Assembly (NCBI GenBank): GCA_023151115.1
Contig: JAKLJP010000034.1
Span: forward strand, 1 to 64,000
Length of the DNA: 64,000 nt
Source: Anaerolineae bacterium
GTDB taxonomy: Bacteria; Chloroflexota; Anaerolineae; 4572-78; J111
Direction: 5' to 3'
Shown here: positions 1 to 7,902 of the stretch, piece by piece
How positions within the stretch are numbered: position 1 is the stretch's first letter
Layout: the number at the start of each line of letters is the position of its first letter
Notes under the pieces: model-generated
What the model saw: only the letters and a program-made list of their open reading frames with translations
Told to the model about the DNA's origin: nothing
The model's database searches: none
Made by a program: the position numbers and the translations under genes

Positions 1-347
1 CCGTGGTCGAGGTCGTCAAAGCTGGTCGAACCCGCTGGAAGAGTGAAAACGAAAACAACAATGTCCTCAAAACCAAGGGCTATCATTTAGAACACAACTT
101 TGGTCATGGCAAACAGTATTTAGCCAGCTTTCTGTTGACCCTCAATTTATTGGCGTTTCTCTTCCACACTGTCCTGGAATTGGCCGATGACCAATATCGT
201 CTCTTACGCCAAGCCTTGGGCGCACGCCAACCCTTTTTTAACGATATTCGGGCCCTAACCCGGTATCTTTGTTTCGAAAGTTGGTCCCAACTCCTGACCT
301 TTATGATCCTACAACTTGAACTGCACCCTGTTCCTGATACCGGTTAA
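1..347 (+). CDS. Transposase, C-terminal fragment (cut by left edge)
   Basis: The reading frame is open from the left edge to TAA at 345-347, so only the last ~114 residues are seen. The segment ENNNVLKTKGYHLEHNFGHG resembles the region around the final catalytic Glu of DDE transposases that act as cut-and-paste enzymes. A hydrophobic helix (FLLTLNLLAFLFHTVLE) follows, as is usual at the end of such proteins. No terminal inverted repeat can be paired because the other end lies outside the window. The family assignment (ISNCY-like or related) is uncertain; that it is a transposase is fairly clear. Confidence 0.7.
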   Translation, partial: VVEVVKAGRTRWKSENENNNVLKTKGYHLEHNFGHGKQYLASFLLTLNLLAFLFHTVLELADDQYRLLRQALGARQPFFNDIRALTRYLCFESWSQLLTFMILQLELHPVPDTG

Positions 348-386
348 GCTTTAAACTGAGAATTGCTGAGGTATCAGGAGACCGTC

Positions 387-438
387 TTGACGAATTAACC
401 AAAACATATAATAATCCACCCCATTAAAACGTGAGGTG
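387..438 (+). promoter_or_regulatory. Probable promoter and ribosome-binding site of the amidohydrolase gene
   Basis: TTGACG at 387-392 is followed by TATAAT at 407-412 (spacing 14) or by the overlapping TAATAA at 409-414 (spacing 16). GAGGTG at 433-438 lies 6 nt before ATG 445 and decides that start over an in-frame GTG at 436. The spacing is somewhat short for sigma-70, so the promoter itself is tentative. Confidence 0.4.
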
Positions 439-444
439 ACATTA

Positions 445-1872
445 ATGACGACACTCCTGGTCAAGAATACCGATGTGCTTGTAACAAGATGTGACGGTCC
501 CACTTCTGATGAAATTAAGCAAGGGGCTATCCTCGTTGAAGATAATCATATTTTATGGGTCGGCCCTACAGGTGAGCTTGAGCGTTACCTGGCTGAAACC
601 CGGCCTGACCTGGCTCGGGACGGCTTCGACCAAACGATTGACGCCAGCGGCTGTGTGGTCATCCCCGGCCTGGTTAACTGCCATCACCACCTCTACCAGA
701 CCCTCACCCGCACGGTGGGCACGGGCACGGGCATGGTCTTGTTCGATTGGCTCAAATTTCTCTACCCCATTTGGGCCGAGATGACCCCCGAAGCGGTCTA
801 TGTCAGCGCCAAAATCGGCCTGAGCGAACTGGTCTTGAGCGGCTGTACCACCGTCGCCGACCATCTCTATCTTTACCCCAACGGCAGCAAAATTGACGAC
901 GAAATCCGGGCGGCTCAAGAAGTCGGGGTGCGCTTCCATCCCACCCGGGGCAGCATGAGCCTGGGGGAAAATATGGGCGGCCTGCCGCCCGACCGGATTT
1001 GCGATACCGAGCCGGACATTATCAAAGATTGTATCCGGGCCATTGAAACCTTCCACGACCCCAACCCGCTTTCGATGCTGCGTATCGGGGTGGCCCCCTG
1101 CTCGCCTTTTAGCGTCACCGAGGCGCTCATGCGCGAGTCGGTGGAATTGGCCCGCCAGTACCCGCTGGTCAATTTGCACACCCACCTGGCCGAAACCAAA
1201 GACGAAGAGCGCTTTTGCCTGGAGATGTTCGGCAAACGCCCCCTGGAGTATGCCGAGTCGCTCAACTGGGCCGGCGAGGATGTCTGGTTTGCCCACATGG
1301 TCCACCCCAACGAGGCCGAAGTTGATTGGCTGGCCCAAACCCATTCCGGGGTGTGTCACTGCCCCACCAGCAATATGCTGCTGGCCTCTGGTATTGCCCC
1401 GGTGCGGCAGATGCTCGATAAAAGCGTGCGGGTCGGCCTGGGCGTGGACGGCTCGGCCAGCAACGACGGCAACCATATGCTGGGCGAGGCCCGCCAGGCT
1501 ATGCTCTTGCAGCGCGTCGGCTGGCCCGGCTTTGAGTCGCGGGCCGACCGCCTGACCGCGCGGGAAGCTTTGTCTATAGCCACGGTGGGCGGGGCCAAAG
1601 TGCTGCGCCGTGATGACATTGCCGAACTCTCCCCCGGCAAGGCCGCCGATTTTGTGGCCTTTCGAGTGGATGACCTGCCTCACGCGGGCAGCCTGGCCGA
1701 TCCGGTGGCGGCGCTGTTGACCTGCGCTCCGCCCCGGGCCTGGTTGTCGGTCATCAACGGCCGGATAGTGGTTGAAGACGGCCAATTTTTACCCTTCAAC
1801 CTGCGCCCGGTGATTGACCGCCACAATCAACTCAGCCGTGAAATGATGCAGCGGGCGGGGGTCACAAGGTAG
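445..1872 (+). CDS. Amidohydrolase, probable 8-oxoguanine deaminase
   Basis: This is a 475-residue cytosolic metal-dependent deaminase of the ATZ/TRZ amidohydrolase family. Visible motifs are the N-terminal metal site GLVNCHHHLYQT, then HTHLAET, FAHMVHP and the late Asp in GLGVDGSASND. The block RGSMSLGENMGGLPPD is typical of proteins annotated as 8-oxoguanine deaminase, which convert 8-oxoguanine to urate in purine salvage and breakdown. The small beta-sandwich is split between N and C termini, as in the family. It is likely monocistronic, since a repeat-rich gap follows. Other amidohydrolase substrates such as triazines or guanine are possible, so the exact substrate is inferred. Confidence 0.75.
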   Translation: MTTLLVKNTDVLVTRCDGPTSDEIKQGAILVEDNHILWVGPTGELERYLAETRPDLARDGFDQTIDASGCVVIPGLVNCHHHLYQTLTRTVGTGTGMVLFDWLKFLYPIWAEMTPEAVYVSAKIGLSELVLSGCTTVADHLYLYPNGSKIDDEIRAAQEVGVRFHPTRGSMSLGENMGGLPPDRICDTEPDIIKDCIRAIETFHDPNPLSMLRIGVAPCSPFSVTEALMRESVELARQYPLVNLHTHLAETKDEERFCLEMFGKRPLEYAESLNWAGEDVWFAHMVHPNEAEVDWLAQTHSGVCHCPTSNMLLASGIAPVRQMLDKSVRVGLGVDGSASNDGNHMLGEARQAMLLQRVGWPGFESRADRLTAREALSIATVGGAKVLRRDDIAELSPGKAADFVAFRVDDLPHAGSLADPVAALLTCAPPRAWLSVINGRIVVEDGQFLPFNLRPVIDRHNQLSREMMQRAGVTR

Positions 1873-1975
1873 CAGGTCACAAAGTAGCAGGTAACAGAGT
1901 AGCAGGTAGCAGAAAAATGTTACTTTGCTACCCTGCTACTTGCTACCCTGCTACTTGCTACCCTGCTACCTGTCC
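1866..1975. repeat. Hairpin of 7/8-nt tandem words (GGTAGCA / TGCTACC)
   Basis: The left arm repeats GTAGCAGGT-like words and the right arm repeats CTACTTGCTACCCTG (15 nt, 7+8) three times as the inverted complement. The element starts at the stop codon of the upstream gene and ends just before ATG 1977. It belongs to the heptad-word class found throughout this window. It may form a strong hairpin between the two genes. Confidence 0.8.
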
Positions 1976-1976
1976 T

Positions 1977-2921
1977 ATGCCAAAACTGGACTATTTACAG
2001 CAGAAAAAGTTAAACCCGGCCGATGAACTGCGCGAAATTTTGAGCCGGTTGGAAGAGGCGTTGCCCCAAATTAAAACCCTGACAGCCCAGCCTGCCTTCG
2101 ACCTACTGCTGGATTTGGACCGGCTGGATGTACTCTTTCAGCAGCTCGAGTCGGCCGGTCTGGATTTACTGCCGGAGCAGGGCCGTTTTCACTCGCTGCA
2201 GGCCCGCTTGCAAAAGCAGGCGGCTCCTTTATTGCAGAGGTTGGGGGGAGCAGCCGTTCTCCAGGCTCAACGTCCTGCGCCTGCGCCCCCGCCCGAAAAA
2301 TGGTGGTGGTATCTTGACCGCCTGGTGGCGGAGCGGCAGCGACAGTTGCAGCGGCAGATTGCGCTTATTGGCGTAATTATTGTAGCCGTCATCGGGGGTG
2401 TTGTTTTGCTTTTCAATACGGTGTTGGCCCCTTCGCCGGAGGTGGCGGCTCGTTTGGAGGCTGAAAACAGCGCTTTTGAGGCGATTGAGGCCGGGCAGAA
2501 TGAGGCAGCGCTGACTTTTATCCGGCAGGGGCTGCAAAAAGTACCGGGCGAGCCGAATCTGTTGCTGTTGCAGGGGGTGGTGCAGGAAATGGGGGATGAC
2601 AAAACATCCGCCGCCGCCAGTTTCGATCAGGCTCAGGCCCGATTGAATAATCCCCTCGATTTTTACCTCGCCCGCAGCCAGCTCTATTTGCGCGTGGGAC
2701 AACCCGGCCAGGCTGAAACAGATGCCAGGGCAGCGCTGGAGTTAGACAACAACCTGGCCTCGGCCTGGCTTTTATTGGGACAAACTTTGGAAAATCAACA
2801 AAAAATGGCCGATGCCCTTCTGGCCTACCAAAAAGCCAATGAATTGGCCATCGCCAACGGTGACAGTGAAATCATTGTTATGGCTCGCCTGGCCCTGGCC
2901 CGAATTGGGGGCATGCCTTGA
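1977..2921 (+). CDS. Membrane-anchored TPR protein
   Basis: The product is 314 residues. I place the start at ATG 1977 because the in-frame sequence before it is the CTACTTG-type repeat, which would encode an implausible CYPATCYPAT stretch. A charged alpha-helical N-terminal half is followed by one membrane helix (LIGVIIVAVIGGVVLLFNTVL) and then TPR-like repeats, seen in SAWLLLGQTLENQQKMADALLAYQKA. The repeats probably face the cell exterior and mediate protein contacts. No enzymatic motif is present. The specific role cannot be read from context. Confidence 0.6.
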   Translation: MPKLDYLQQKKLNPADELREILSRLEEALPQIKTLTAQPAFDLLLDLDRLDVLFQQLESAGLDLLPEQGRFHSLQARLQKQAAPLLQRLGGAAVLQAQRPAPAPPPEKWWWYLDRLVAERQRQLQRQIALIGVIIVAVIGGVVLLFNTVLAPSPEVAARLEAENSAFEAIEAGQNEAALTFIRQGLQKVPGEPNLLLLQGVVQEMGDDKTSAAASFDQAQARLNNPLDFYLARSQLYLRVGQPGQAETDARAALELDNNLASAWLLLGQTLENQQKMADALLAYQKANELAIANGDSEIIVMARLALARIGGMP

Positions 2922-2940
2922 GCCGGGCCGGGCTTTGACT

Positions 2941-3636
2941 TTATCCCTCTGGAAACACAATCCGCTCTAACTCTAACAGGCTTTCAATCATCCGGGGAGC
3001 AGTGTTTGGCTCGCGGCCGGGCCGGTTGATGAGGATGGCCTCAATCCCAACACGATTGGCCCCCTCCACATCATCCACCGGATTGTCGCCCACATAGAGC
3101 AGTTGGCTGGCCGGCACACCCGCTTCTTCAATCGCCATCTGAAAGATGCGTGGGTGCGGCTTGGTAACGCCGACAATTGCCGAAACGATAATAAAATCAA
3201 AGTAATCAAAAATATTGAGCTTGGGCAGCAAGTCGAGCAGGTGTGTCCCATAATTAGAGACCACCCCCATTGGCACACCCCGCCGCTTCAGGGTTTCTAA
3301 TATGGGCAGGCTGTCGGGGAAAAGGCTGTCGAAATAGTTGCGTTTGAACAGTTCCCACATCCGCCGGGCGACGTGCGGGCTGTGGGGAAACAGGTCGTTG
3401 AAAATGGTCAGCCACCAGTTGTTGACGCTGTCATCATCCAGACCCAGACCCACTGCCTCGTGGCGGCGCAGAGATAGGGTATGCAGCATGCTCAAGCGCA
3501 GATCGGCAGGGGAGACAAAGCGATGCGGCGTGTCCAGGCTATTCAAAAATTCGGCAAAAGGCGCGTCGTCCTCAAAGCCGACCAGTGTGCCGCCAATATC
3601 AAAGATAACCGTGTGGTAACGACGATTCTGGGCCAC
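2941..3636 (-). CDS. HAD-superfamily hydrolase
   Basis: This 231-residue hydrolase has HAD motif I as FDIGGTLVGFED, motif II as VVSNYGT, a Lys in VTKPHPRIF and motif IV as YVGDNPVDDVEGA. The second acid of motif I (DxD) is Gly here, a variant seen in many HAD phosphatases. The frame extends upstream to 3768, but that extension runs through a dispersed 164-nt repeat. GTG 3636 with GAGAAAG about 10 nt upstream is therefore preferred. The substrate is unknown; small phosphorylated metabolites are usual. It converges with the TPR gene at 2921. Confidence 0.75.
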   Translation of the reverse strand: MAQNRRYHTVIFDIGGTLVGFEDDAPFAEFLNSLDTPHRFVSPADLRLSMLHTLSLRRHEAVGLGLDDDSVNNWWLTIFNDLFPHSPHVARRMWELFKRNYFDSLFPDSLPILETLKRRGVPMGVVSNYGTHLLDLLPKLNIFDYFDFIIVSAIVGVTKPHPRIFQMAIEEAGVPASQLLYVGDNPVDDVEGANRVGIEAILINRPGREPNTAPRMIESLLELERIVFPEG

Positions 3637-3744
3637 AGGCTGACAACTTTCTCGAAAATGATTTTTAAGCCACAGGGAAGGATAAATTGGGTAGCCCTTG
3701 CGGACCCCATTATAAACCAGCGGCAGGAATGGGCAAATTATTAC

Positions 3745-3908
3745 CTTACGAGTCAGATTTTTGTACAATCAGCAAGAAGTTGTTACACAGAGAGGCACCG
3801 AGAAGTCACAAAGTTTCTCAGAGGAATTTTTAGAACTCTCTGTGTGCCTCTGTGGAGTCTCTGTGTAGCTCTGTGTTCCTTTTTGGTTCTGGCTCGTCCA
3901 GGTTAGGG
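3745..3908. repeat. 164-nt dispersed repeat, copy 1 (CACAGAG family)
   Basis: This segment matches 6949-7112 over its full length with about 8 mismatches by eye. It contains inverted blocks built on CACAGAG and CTCTGTG and should fold into a long imperfect hairpin. It lies between the HAD gene and the TPR gene at 3910. Confidence 0.9.
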
Positions 3909-3909
3909 C

Positions 3910-5286
3910 TTAGGTCGAGAACTCAACCAGTAACTTTTGAAAGCGCAGGTCAGCCCGTAGGGGGTCAAAGTCGGGGTCGGTTGAGGCATTAGTGAGTATA
4001 ACTCCGCTTTGGTCTACGGTCAGCGCCTGTCGCAAATCTTCCAACGCCTCGTCGAGCCGGTTTTGCCCGGCCAAAAGGCAAGCTCGATTATACCAGGCGG
4101 CGCTGTCGTGGGGATTCAGCCGGGCGGCTTGGCCGTAGTCAGCCAGGGCCGCTTCAACTTGCCCCAAGTAGTGATAGAGTAGACCCCGGTTGTAGAAAAC
4201 AGCGGCGTCGAGGGGATTTAGCTGAAGGGCTTGTTTGTAATCAGTCAGGGCCGGTTCAACCTCGCCCAGCTTGTGAAAACTATTGGCGCGGCCGACCAGA
4301 GCCGCTTCAAATTTCGGGTTGTGCCGGAGCGCCTGACTAAAGTTGACCACCGCCCGGCTGTGATCGCCCTGCCCGGCGTAGACCAGCGCCCGGCCAAATG
4401 CTCCCCGCGCATCCAGCGGGTCCAGCCGGATTGCTTCGGCAAAGTCGGCCAGAGCCGATTCCGCCTGACCTTGACGGTAGTGAAACATCCCCCGCATAAT
4501 CCAGGCCTCAATGTCCGCCGAATTCAAACGGATCGCCTGATCAAAATCGGCTACAGCGCCGGCCAGATCACCCTGTTTGGCGCGGAGCAAGCCCCGGCCG
4601 ATGTAAGCTTTGGCTTCGTGGGGGTCAAGCCGGAGGGCCATTTCAAAATCGGCCAGCGCCGCTGCATCTTCGCCTATTTCTGCGTAACTGCCGCCCCGGC
4701 CCACAAAAGCCAGGGGGTCGGCCGCATCGAGAGCAATAGCCTTCGCATAATCAATAATAGCTATTTCATAAACCCCTTTTTTGGCATAGAGACGGCCTCG
4801 GCTGAGCCAAGCAGCGGCATCCTGCGGGTCGAGCTCCAACACTCCCGTAAAATCGGCCAAGGCTGCCTCGTCTTGCTCGATTTCGGCGTAACATTTGCCA
4901 CGATTGTATAAGGCAGCCAGGTAGGTTGGGTCAAGGCGCAAGGCGGTGCTGTAATCGGCAATGGCCGGCTCAAACGCTTGCCGGTCGAATTGGGTGTTGC
5001 CTCGCCCCACCCAATTCCGGGCAATCTCCGGGTCGAGGCTTATCGCCCGGTCGAAGTCGGCCAGGGCCGGCTCAAAGGCTTTTATTTTGCGATAAAGATT
5101 GCCGCGCCGGTAGAAAACATCGGCACCGGGATCTAGCTGGATCACCTGGCTGTAGTCCTCAATGGCTTGCTCATACTGGCCGGCTTTTTCGTAAAGCTGG
5201 CCGCGCTCCAGATAGGCGTGGATATCATCAGGATTGCGTTCGATGGCCCTTGTAAAATCGGCCACAGGGGATTTGTCTTGACTCAT
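3910..5286 (-). CDS. Tetratricopeptide-repeat protein (about 13 TPRs)
   Basis: The 458-residue product is almost entirely made of 34-residue TPR units with the classic pattern, for example AYLERGQLYEKAGQYEQAIEDYSQVIQLDP. No signal peptide or membrane helix is visible, so it is probably cytosolic. TPR solenoids act as protein-binding scaffolds; no catalytic domain is fused. The high internal similarity of the units suggests recent repeat expansion. The ATG at 5286 has no strong ribosome-binding site. The partner is unknown. Confidence 0.85.
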   Translation of the reverse strand: MSQDKSPVADFTRAIERNPDDIHAYLERGQLYEKAGQYEQAIEDYSQVIQLDPGADVFYRRGNLYRKIKAFEPALADFDRAISLDPEIARNWVGRGNTQFDRQAFEPAIADYSTALRLDPTYLAALYNRGKCYAEIEQDEAALADFTGVLELDPQDAAAWLSRGRLYAKKGVYEIAIIDYAKAIALDAADPLAFVGRGGSYAEIGEDAAALADFEMALRLDPHEAKAYIGRGLLRAKQGDLAGAVADFDQAIRLNSADIEAWIMRGMFHYRQGQAESALADFAEAIRLDPLDARGAFGRALVYAGQGDHSRAVVNFSQALRHNPKFEAALVGRANSFHKLGEVEPALTDYKQALQLNPLDAAVFYNRGLLYHYLGQVEAALADYGQAARLNPHDSAAWYNRACLLAGQNRLDEALEDLRQALTVDQSGVILTNASTDPDFDPLRADLRFQKLLVEFST

Positions 5287-5334
5287 AGGTTTAGATTATA
5301 CCAGATCATTAAAAATTTGGTTACTACTCAAGCT

Positions 5335-5428
5335 CATGCCATTTCGAGACCGAAGGTCGAGAAATCTCCGGGGCGCAACATGTAAAAATAAGGTATCGGG
5401 GATTTCTCCCCGCGGTCGAAATGACATG
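5335..5428. repeat. Dispersed inverted repeat, copy 1 (ATTTCGA family)
   Basis: The element begins with CATGCCATTTCGAG and ends with CTCGAAATGACATG-like sequence, so the ends are inverted. A related copy lies at 40243-40339 with the same order of internal words. It occupies much of the gap 5287-5648 together with a second hairpin at 5443-5493. Confidence 0.85.
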
Positions 5429-5442
5429 ATTGTTTCGACATG

Positions 5443-5493
5443 TCTTGCGTGTTACATCTTCCATATATTATGAGAGACGTAACACGCAAGACG
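5443..5493. repeat. Hairpin GTCTTGCGTGTTAC / GTAACACGCAAGAC
   Basis: Two perfect 14-nt arms (5443-5456 and 5480-5493) flank a 23-nt loop in the gap before the ROK gene. There is no T tract, so it is not an obvious intrinsic terminator. The remainder of the gap to 5648 is AT-rich and presumably holds the ROK promoter. Confidence 0.8.
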
Positions 5494-5648
5494 TTCTGAC
5501 TGATTTAAGCCGTGGAATGATTGGGGTTTTTGACAAAACCTTACCCCTATGTTAATATTTTCTTACAGCAAGTAACTAACTAACTCTATCTGTTGTGCTA
5601 CTCTTCTGCTCAAGGCAGAGCCAGGGGCCAGATTGGCAAAGGTGAATT

Positions 5649-6863
5649 GTGGATAAAGATTACCCAAACCACACCGGCGATGCCACGCTCCTGCGCAAAG
5701 TTAATGAGTCGGCCATTTTGGAGTTGATCCGCGAGAAAGGCCCCATTTCACGCTCTGACTTGGCTCGTCTGCTTCGCCTTAGTCCCCCCACCATCACCCG
5801 CATTGTTAATCCGCTCATTGAAGCCGGCCTGGTTATCGAAGGCAGCGCCGGCGATTCCAAAGGCGGCCGCCGGCCGATTATGCTGACCTTCAACTCTCAG
5901 GCCAGCTTGATTGTCGGCATTTATGTGGGCCAAAATATTGTCGGCGCTTTAGTCGACCTCAACGGCGAAATTTTTGAGCGTCGCACGCTGCCCTCCTTGC
6001 CGGGTGAAGAAGGAGTGCGGCGCTTGATTGAGTTTATCAAAGAGTTATGCCAGGCCGCTGCTCCCTTTGGCGCGCCGCTGCGGGGGGTTGGGGTAGGTAT
6101 ACCCTCCATAACGGTGCTTGAAGACGGGATTATCACCTGGGCGCCCAGCTTTGGCTGGCGGAATTTGCCGCTTAAACAGCGGCTTCAAGAAGCGCTCGAG
6201 TTGCCCGTTTTTATTGAAAATTCGGTCAACTTGATTGCTTTGGGTGAAAGCTGGCGCGGGGCCGGGCAGGGCTTGCGTAACCTGCTGTGTCTCCAGCTTG
6301 GCGATGGCATTGGGGCCGGCCTCATTCTCAACGGCCAGCTTTATCGAGGCTCTCACTACGCCGCCGGCGAGGTAGGCTACATCATCCCCAACGAGCGCTA
6401 CCTGGGCCAAACTTACGATAACTACGGCTGCCTGGAAGGGTTGGCCGGTAGTTCGGGGATTGTTCAACGCGCCTGGCAACGTTTGCAGACCGGTCAGCCA
6501 TCCATTTTGGCCCAAACCGAACTTAATAGCCTGACTGTCGAACAAGTGTTGGCTGCTGCTTCTGCGGGCGATACTCTGGCTCAAACGGTGGTGCAAGAAA
6601 CGGTAGATTATCTGAGCATTGCCGTCGCCAATATGGCCTGCATCATTGACCCCGACCGGATTATCATTGGCGGTGATTTGGCCGAGTTTGGCGAGTTGTT
6701 TATCGAGCCGATCCGGACCCGCCTGGCTGGACTTATCCCAGTTACGCCGGATATCCGGCTCTCGGATTTGGGGCTGGATGCGGCGGTGCTGGGCGCTGTC
6801 GCTACGGCTCTAAGCCAGACTAGTGATTGGTTGTTTGTGCAGCGTCAGCGGATTATTTCCTGA
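5649..6863 (+). CDS. ROK-family transcriptional regulator
   Basis: The 404-residue protein has an N-terminal winged helix (ISRSDLARLLRLSPPTITRI) followed by a ROK sugar-kinase-like domain with the phosphate loop region GVGVGIPSI and the sugar-binding block GSHYAAGEVGY. Such proteins (NagC/XylR type) repress sugar-catabolism genes until a sugar or sugar phosphate binds. GTG 5649 has AAAGGTG just upstream. The zinc-binding ROK motif is reduced to GCLE: the usual His after GE(V/I)G is Tyr and the CxCG pair is absent. The downstream PIG-L, UroD-like and dehydrogenase genes are plausible targets. Confidence 0.85.
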   Translation: MDKDYPNHTGDATLLRKVNESAILELIREKGPISRSDLARLLRLSPPTITRIVNPLIEAGLVIEGSAGDSKGGRRPIMLTFNSQASLIVGIYVGQNIVGALVDLNGEIFERRTLPSLPGEEGVRRLIEFIKELCQAAAPFGAPLRGVGVGIPSITVLEDGIITWAPSFGWRNLPLKQRLQEALELPVFIENSVNLIALGESWRGAGQGLRNLLCLQLGDGIGAGLILNGQLYRGSHYAAGEVGYIIPNERYLGQTYDNYGCLEGLAGSSGIVQRAWQRLQTGQPSILAQTELNSLTVEQVLAAASAGDTLAQTVVQETVDYLSIAVANMACIIDPDRIIIGGDLAEFGELFIEPIRTRLAGLIPVTPDIRLSDLGLDAAVLGAVATALSQTSDWLFVQRQRIIS

Positions 6864-6874
6864 GCAGTCTACAA

Positions 6875-6932
6875 AAAGGAAGAATGGAAGGTTGGAAGCT
6901 TGGAATTTTTTCCAGCCTTCCAACAAAGATCA
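6875..6932. repeat. Hairpin of GGAAG-T words after the ROK gene
   Basis: TGGAAGGT, TGGAAGCT and TGGAATTT repeat at 8-nt spacing and pair with TTCCAGCC and TTCCAAC on the other side. The element follows the ROK stop codon by about 12 nt. Confidence 0.6.
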
Positions 6933-6948
6933 GGTTTATTCTTAGGCA

Positions 6949-7112
6949 CTTACGGGTCAGATTCTTGTACAATCAGCAAGAAGTTGTTACACAGAGAGGG
7001 ACGGAGAAGTCACAGAGTTTCTCAGAGGAATTTTTAGAACTCTCTGTGTGCCTCTGTGGAGTCTCTGTGTAGCTCTGTGTTCCTTTTTGGTTCTGGCTCG
7101 GCCAGGTTAGGG
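6949..7112. repeat. 164-nt dispersed repeat, copy 2 (CACAGAG family)
   Basis: This is the partner of 3745-3908, in the same orientation, about 95% identical by eye. Its right end is 9 nt before the PIG-L start at 7122, so it forms the 5' leader of that gene. Confidence 0.9.
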
Positions 7113-7121
7113 AGAAAGAAT

Positions 7122-7826
7122 ATGCACATTTTAGCCGTTGGGGCGCACCCGGATGATGTGGAAATTTTGTGCGCCGGTACTCTGGCCCGCTATGTGGCCC
7201 AGGGCCATCACGTGACGATGGTGCATGCCTGCCGGGGCGATAAAGGACACGGCGAGATTCTGCACCATGAAGTCGGCATGGTGCGCGATCAGGAAGCCAA
7301 ATCTGCCGCCGCCGTGATTGGGGCCGAAGCAATGAGCCTGGATTTTCTGGATGGCGAAATCTACGCCACCGAGGAAGCCGTGATCCGCTTTGTCGAGATG
7401 ATCCGCATCACCAAGCCCGACCTGATTATCACCCACCACCCCGACGATTATCACGGCGACCACAACGCCGTGACTAAATTAACCCTCGACGCCAGCTTTT
7501 TGGCCACCCTGCCCTATTACGTTACCGCCCAACCACCCCATCCTCTAGCTCCGCCGATTTACTTTATGGACACCCTGGCCGGGATTGACTTTACCCCGAC
7601 CGAATACGTGGACATCAGCGAGACCCTGGAGTTGAAAAAACAGGCGATGGCCCAGCACGTAAGCCAGATTACCTGGCTCAAAGAGCACCACGCCACCGAT
7701 ATTCTGGATTTTATTGAAACAATAGCCCGCTTCCGTGGGCTGCAATGCGGCGCGCGTTACGCCGAAGGCTTCCAGAGCGTCCGCGCCTGGGGCCGTATCC
7801 CGGCCAAGCGGCTGTTGCCGGAATAA
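7122..7826 (+). CDS. PIG-L family deacetylase
   Basis: This 234-residue zinc-dependent N-deacetylase begins with the family motif VGAHPDDVEILCAGTLARY and has the second His motif THHPDDYHGDH. The family removes acetyl groups from GlcNAc-type substrates such as GlcNAc-inositol or GlcNAc-malate. ATG 7122 follows GGAGAAAG. An upstream in-frame extension would run into the 164-nt repeat. Its neighbours (ROK regulator, UroD-like protein, Gfo/Idh dehydrogenase) suggest an amino-sugar or glycoside substrate, which is inference. Confidence 0.85.
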   Translation: MHILAVGAHPDDVEILCAGTLARYVAQGHHVTMVHACRGDKGHGEILHHEVGMVRDQEAKSAAAVIGAEAMSLDFLDGEIYATEEAVIRFVEMIRITKPDLIITHHPDDYHGDHNAVTKLTLDASFLATLPYYVTAQPPHPLAPPIYFMDTLAGIDFTPTEYVDISETLELKKQAMAQHVSQITWLKEHHATDILDFIETIARFRGLQCGARYAEGFQSVRAWGRIPAKRLLPE

Positions 7827-7828
7827 CC

Positions 7829-7881
7829 GAGGACCGGAGACCGGCATACTTCCCCGGTTCTCGGCCTCCTGCCCCCGGTTA
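7829..7881. repeat. Heptad-word hairpin (ACCGAGG ACCGGAG ACCGGCA)
   Basis: Three 7-nt words on the left pair imperfectly with CCGGTTCT, CGGCCTC and CCCCGGTT on the right. It starts directly after the PIG-L stop codon and ends before the next gene's ribosome-binding site. Confidence 0.65.
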
Positions 7882-7902
7882 CTTTTTGGAGATGGATAAC
7901 TT

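Noticed and set aside
553..1785. Long minus-strand open frame (410 codons) opposite the amidohydrolase gene
   Set aside because: It mirrors the GC-rich codon pattern of the plus-strand gene, has a low-complexity Gly/His/Gln composition and no motif or ribosome-binding site.
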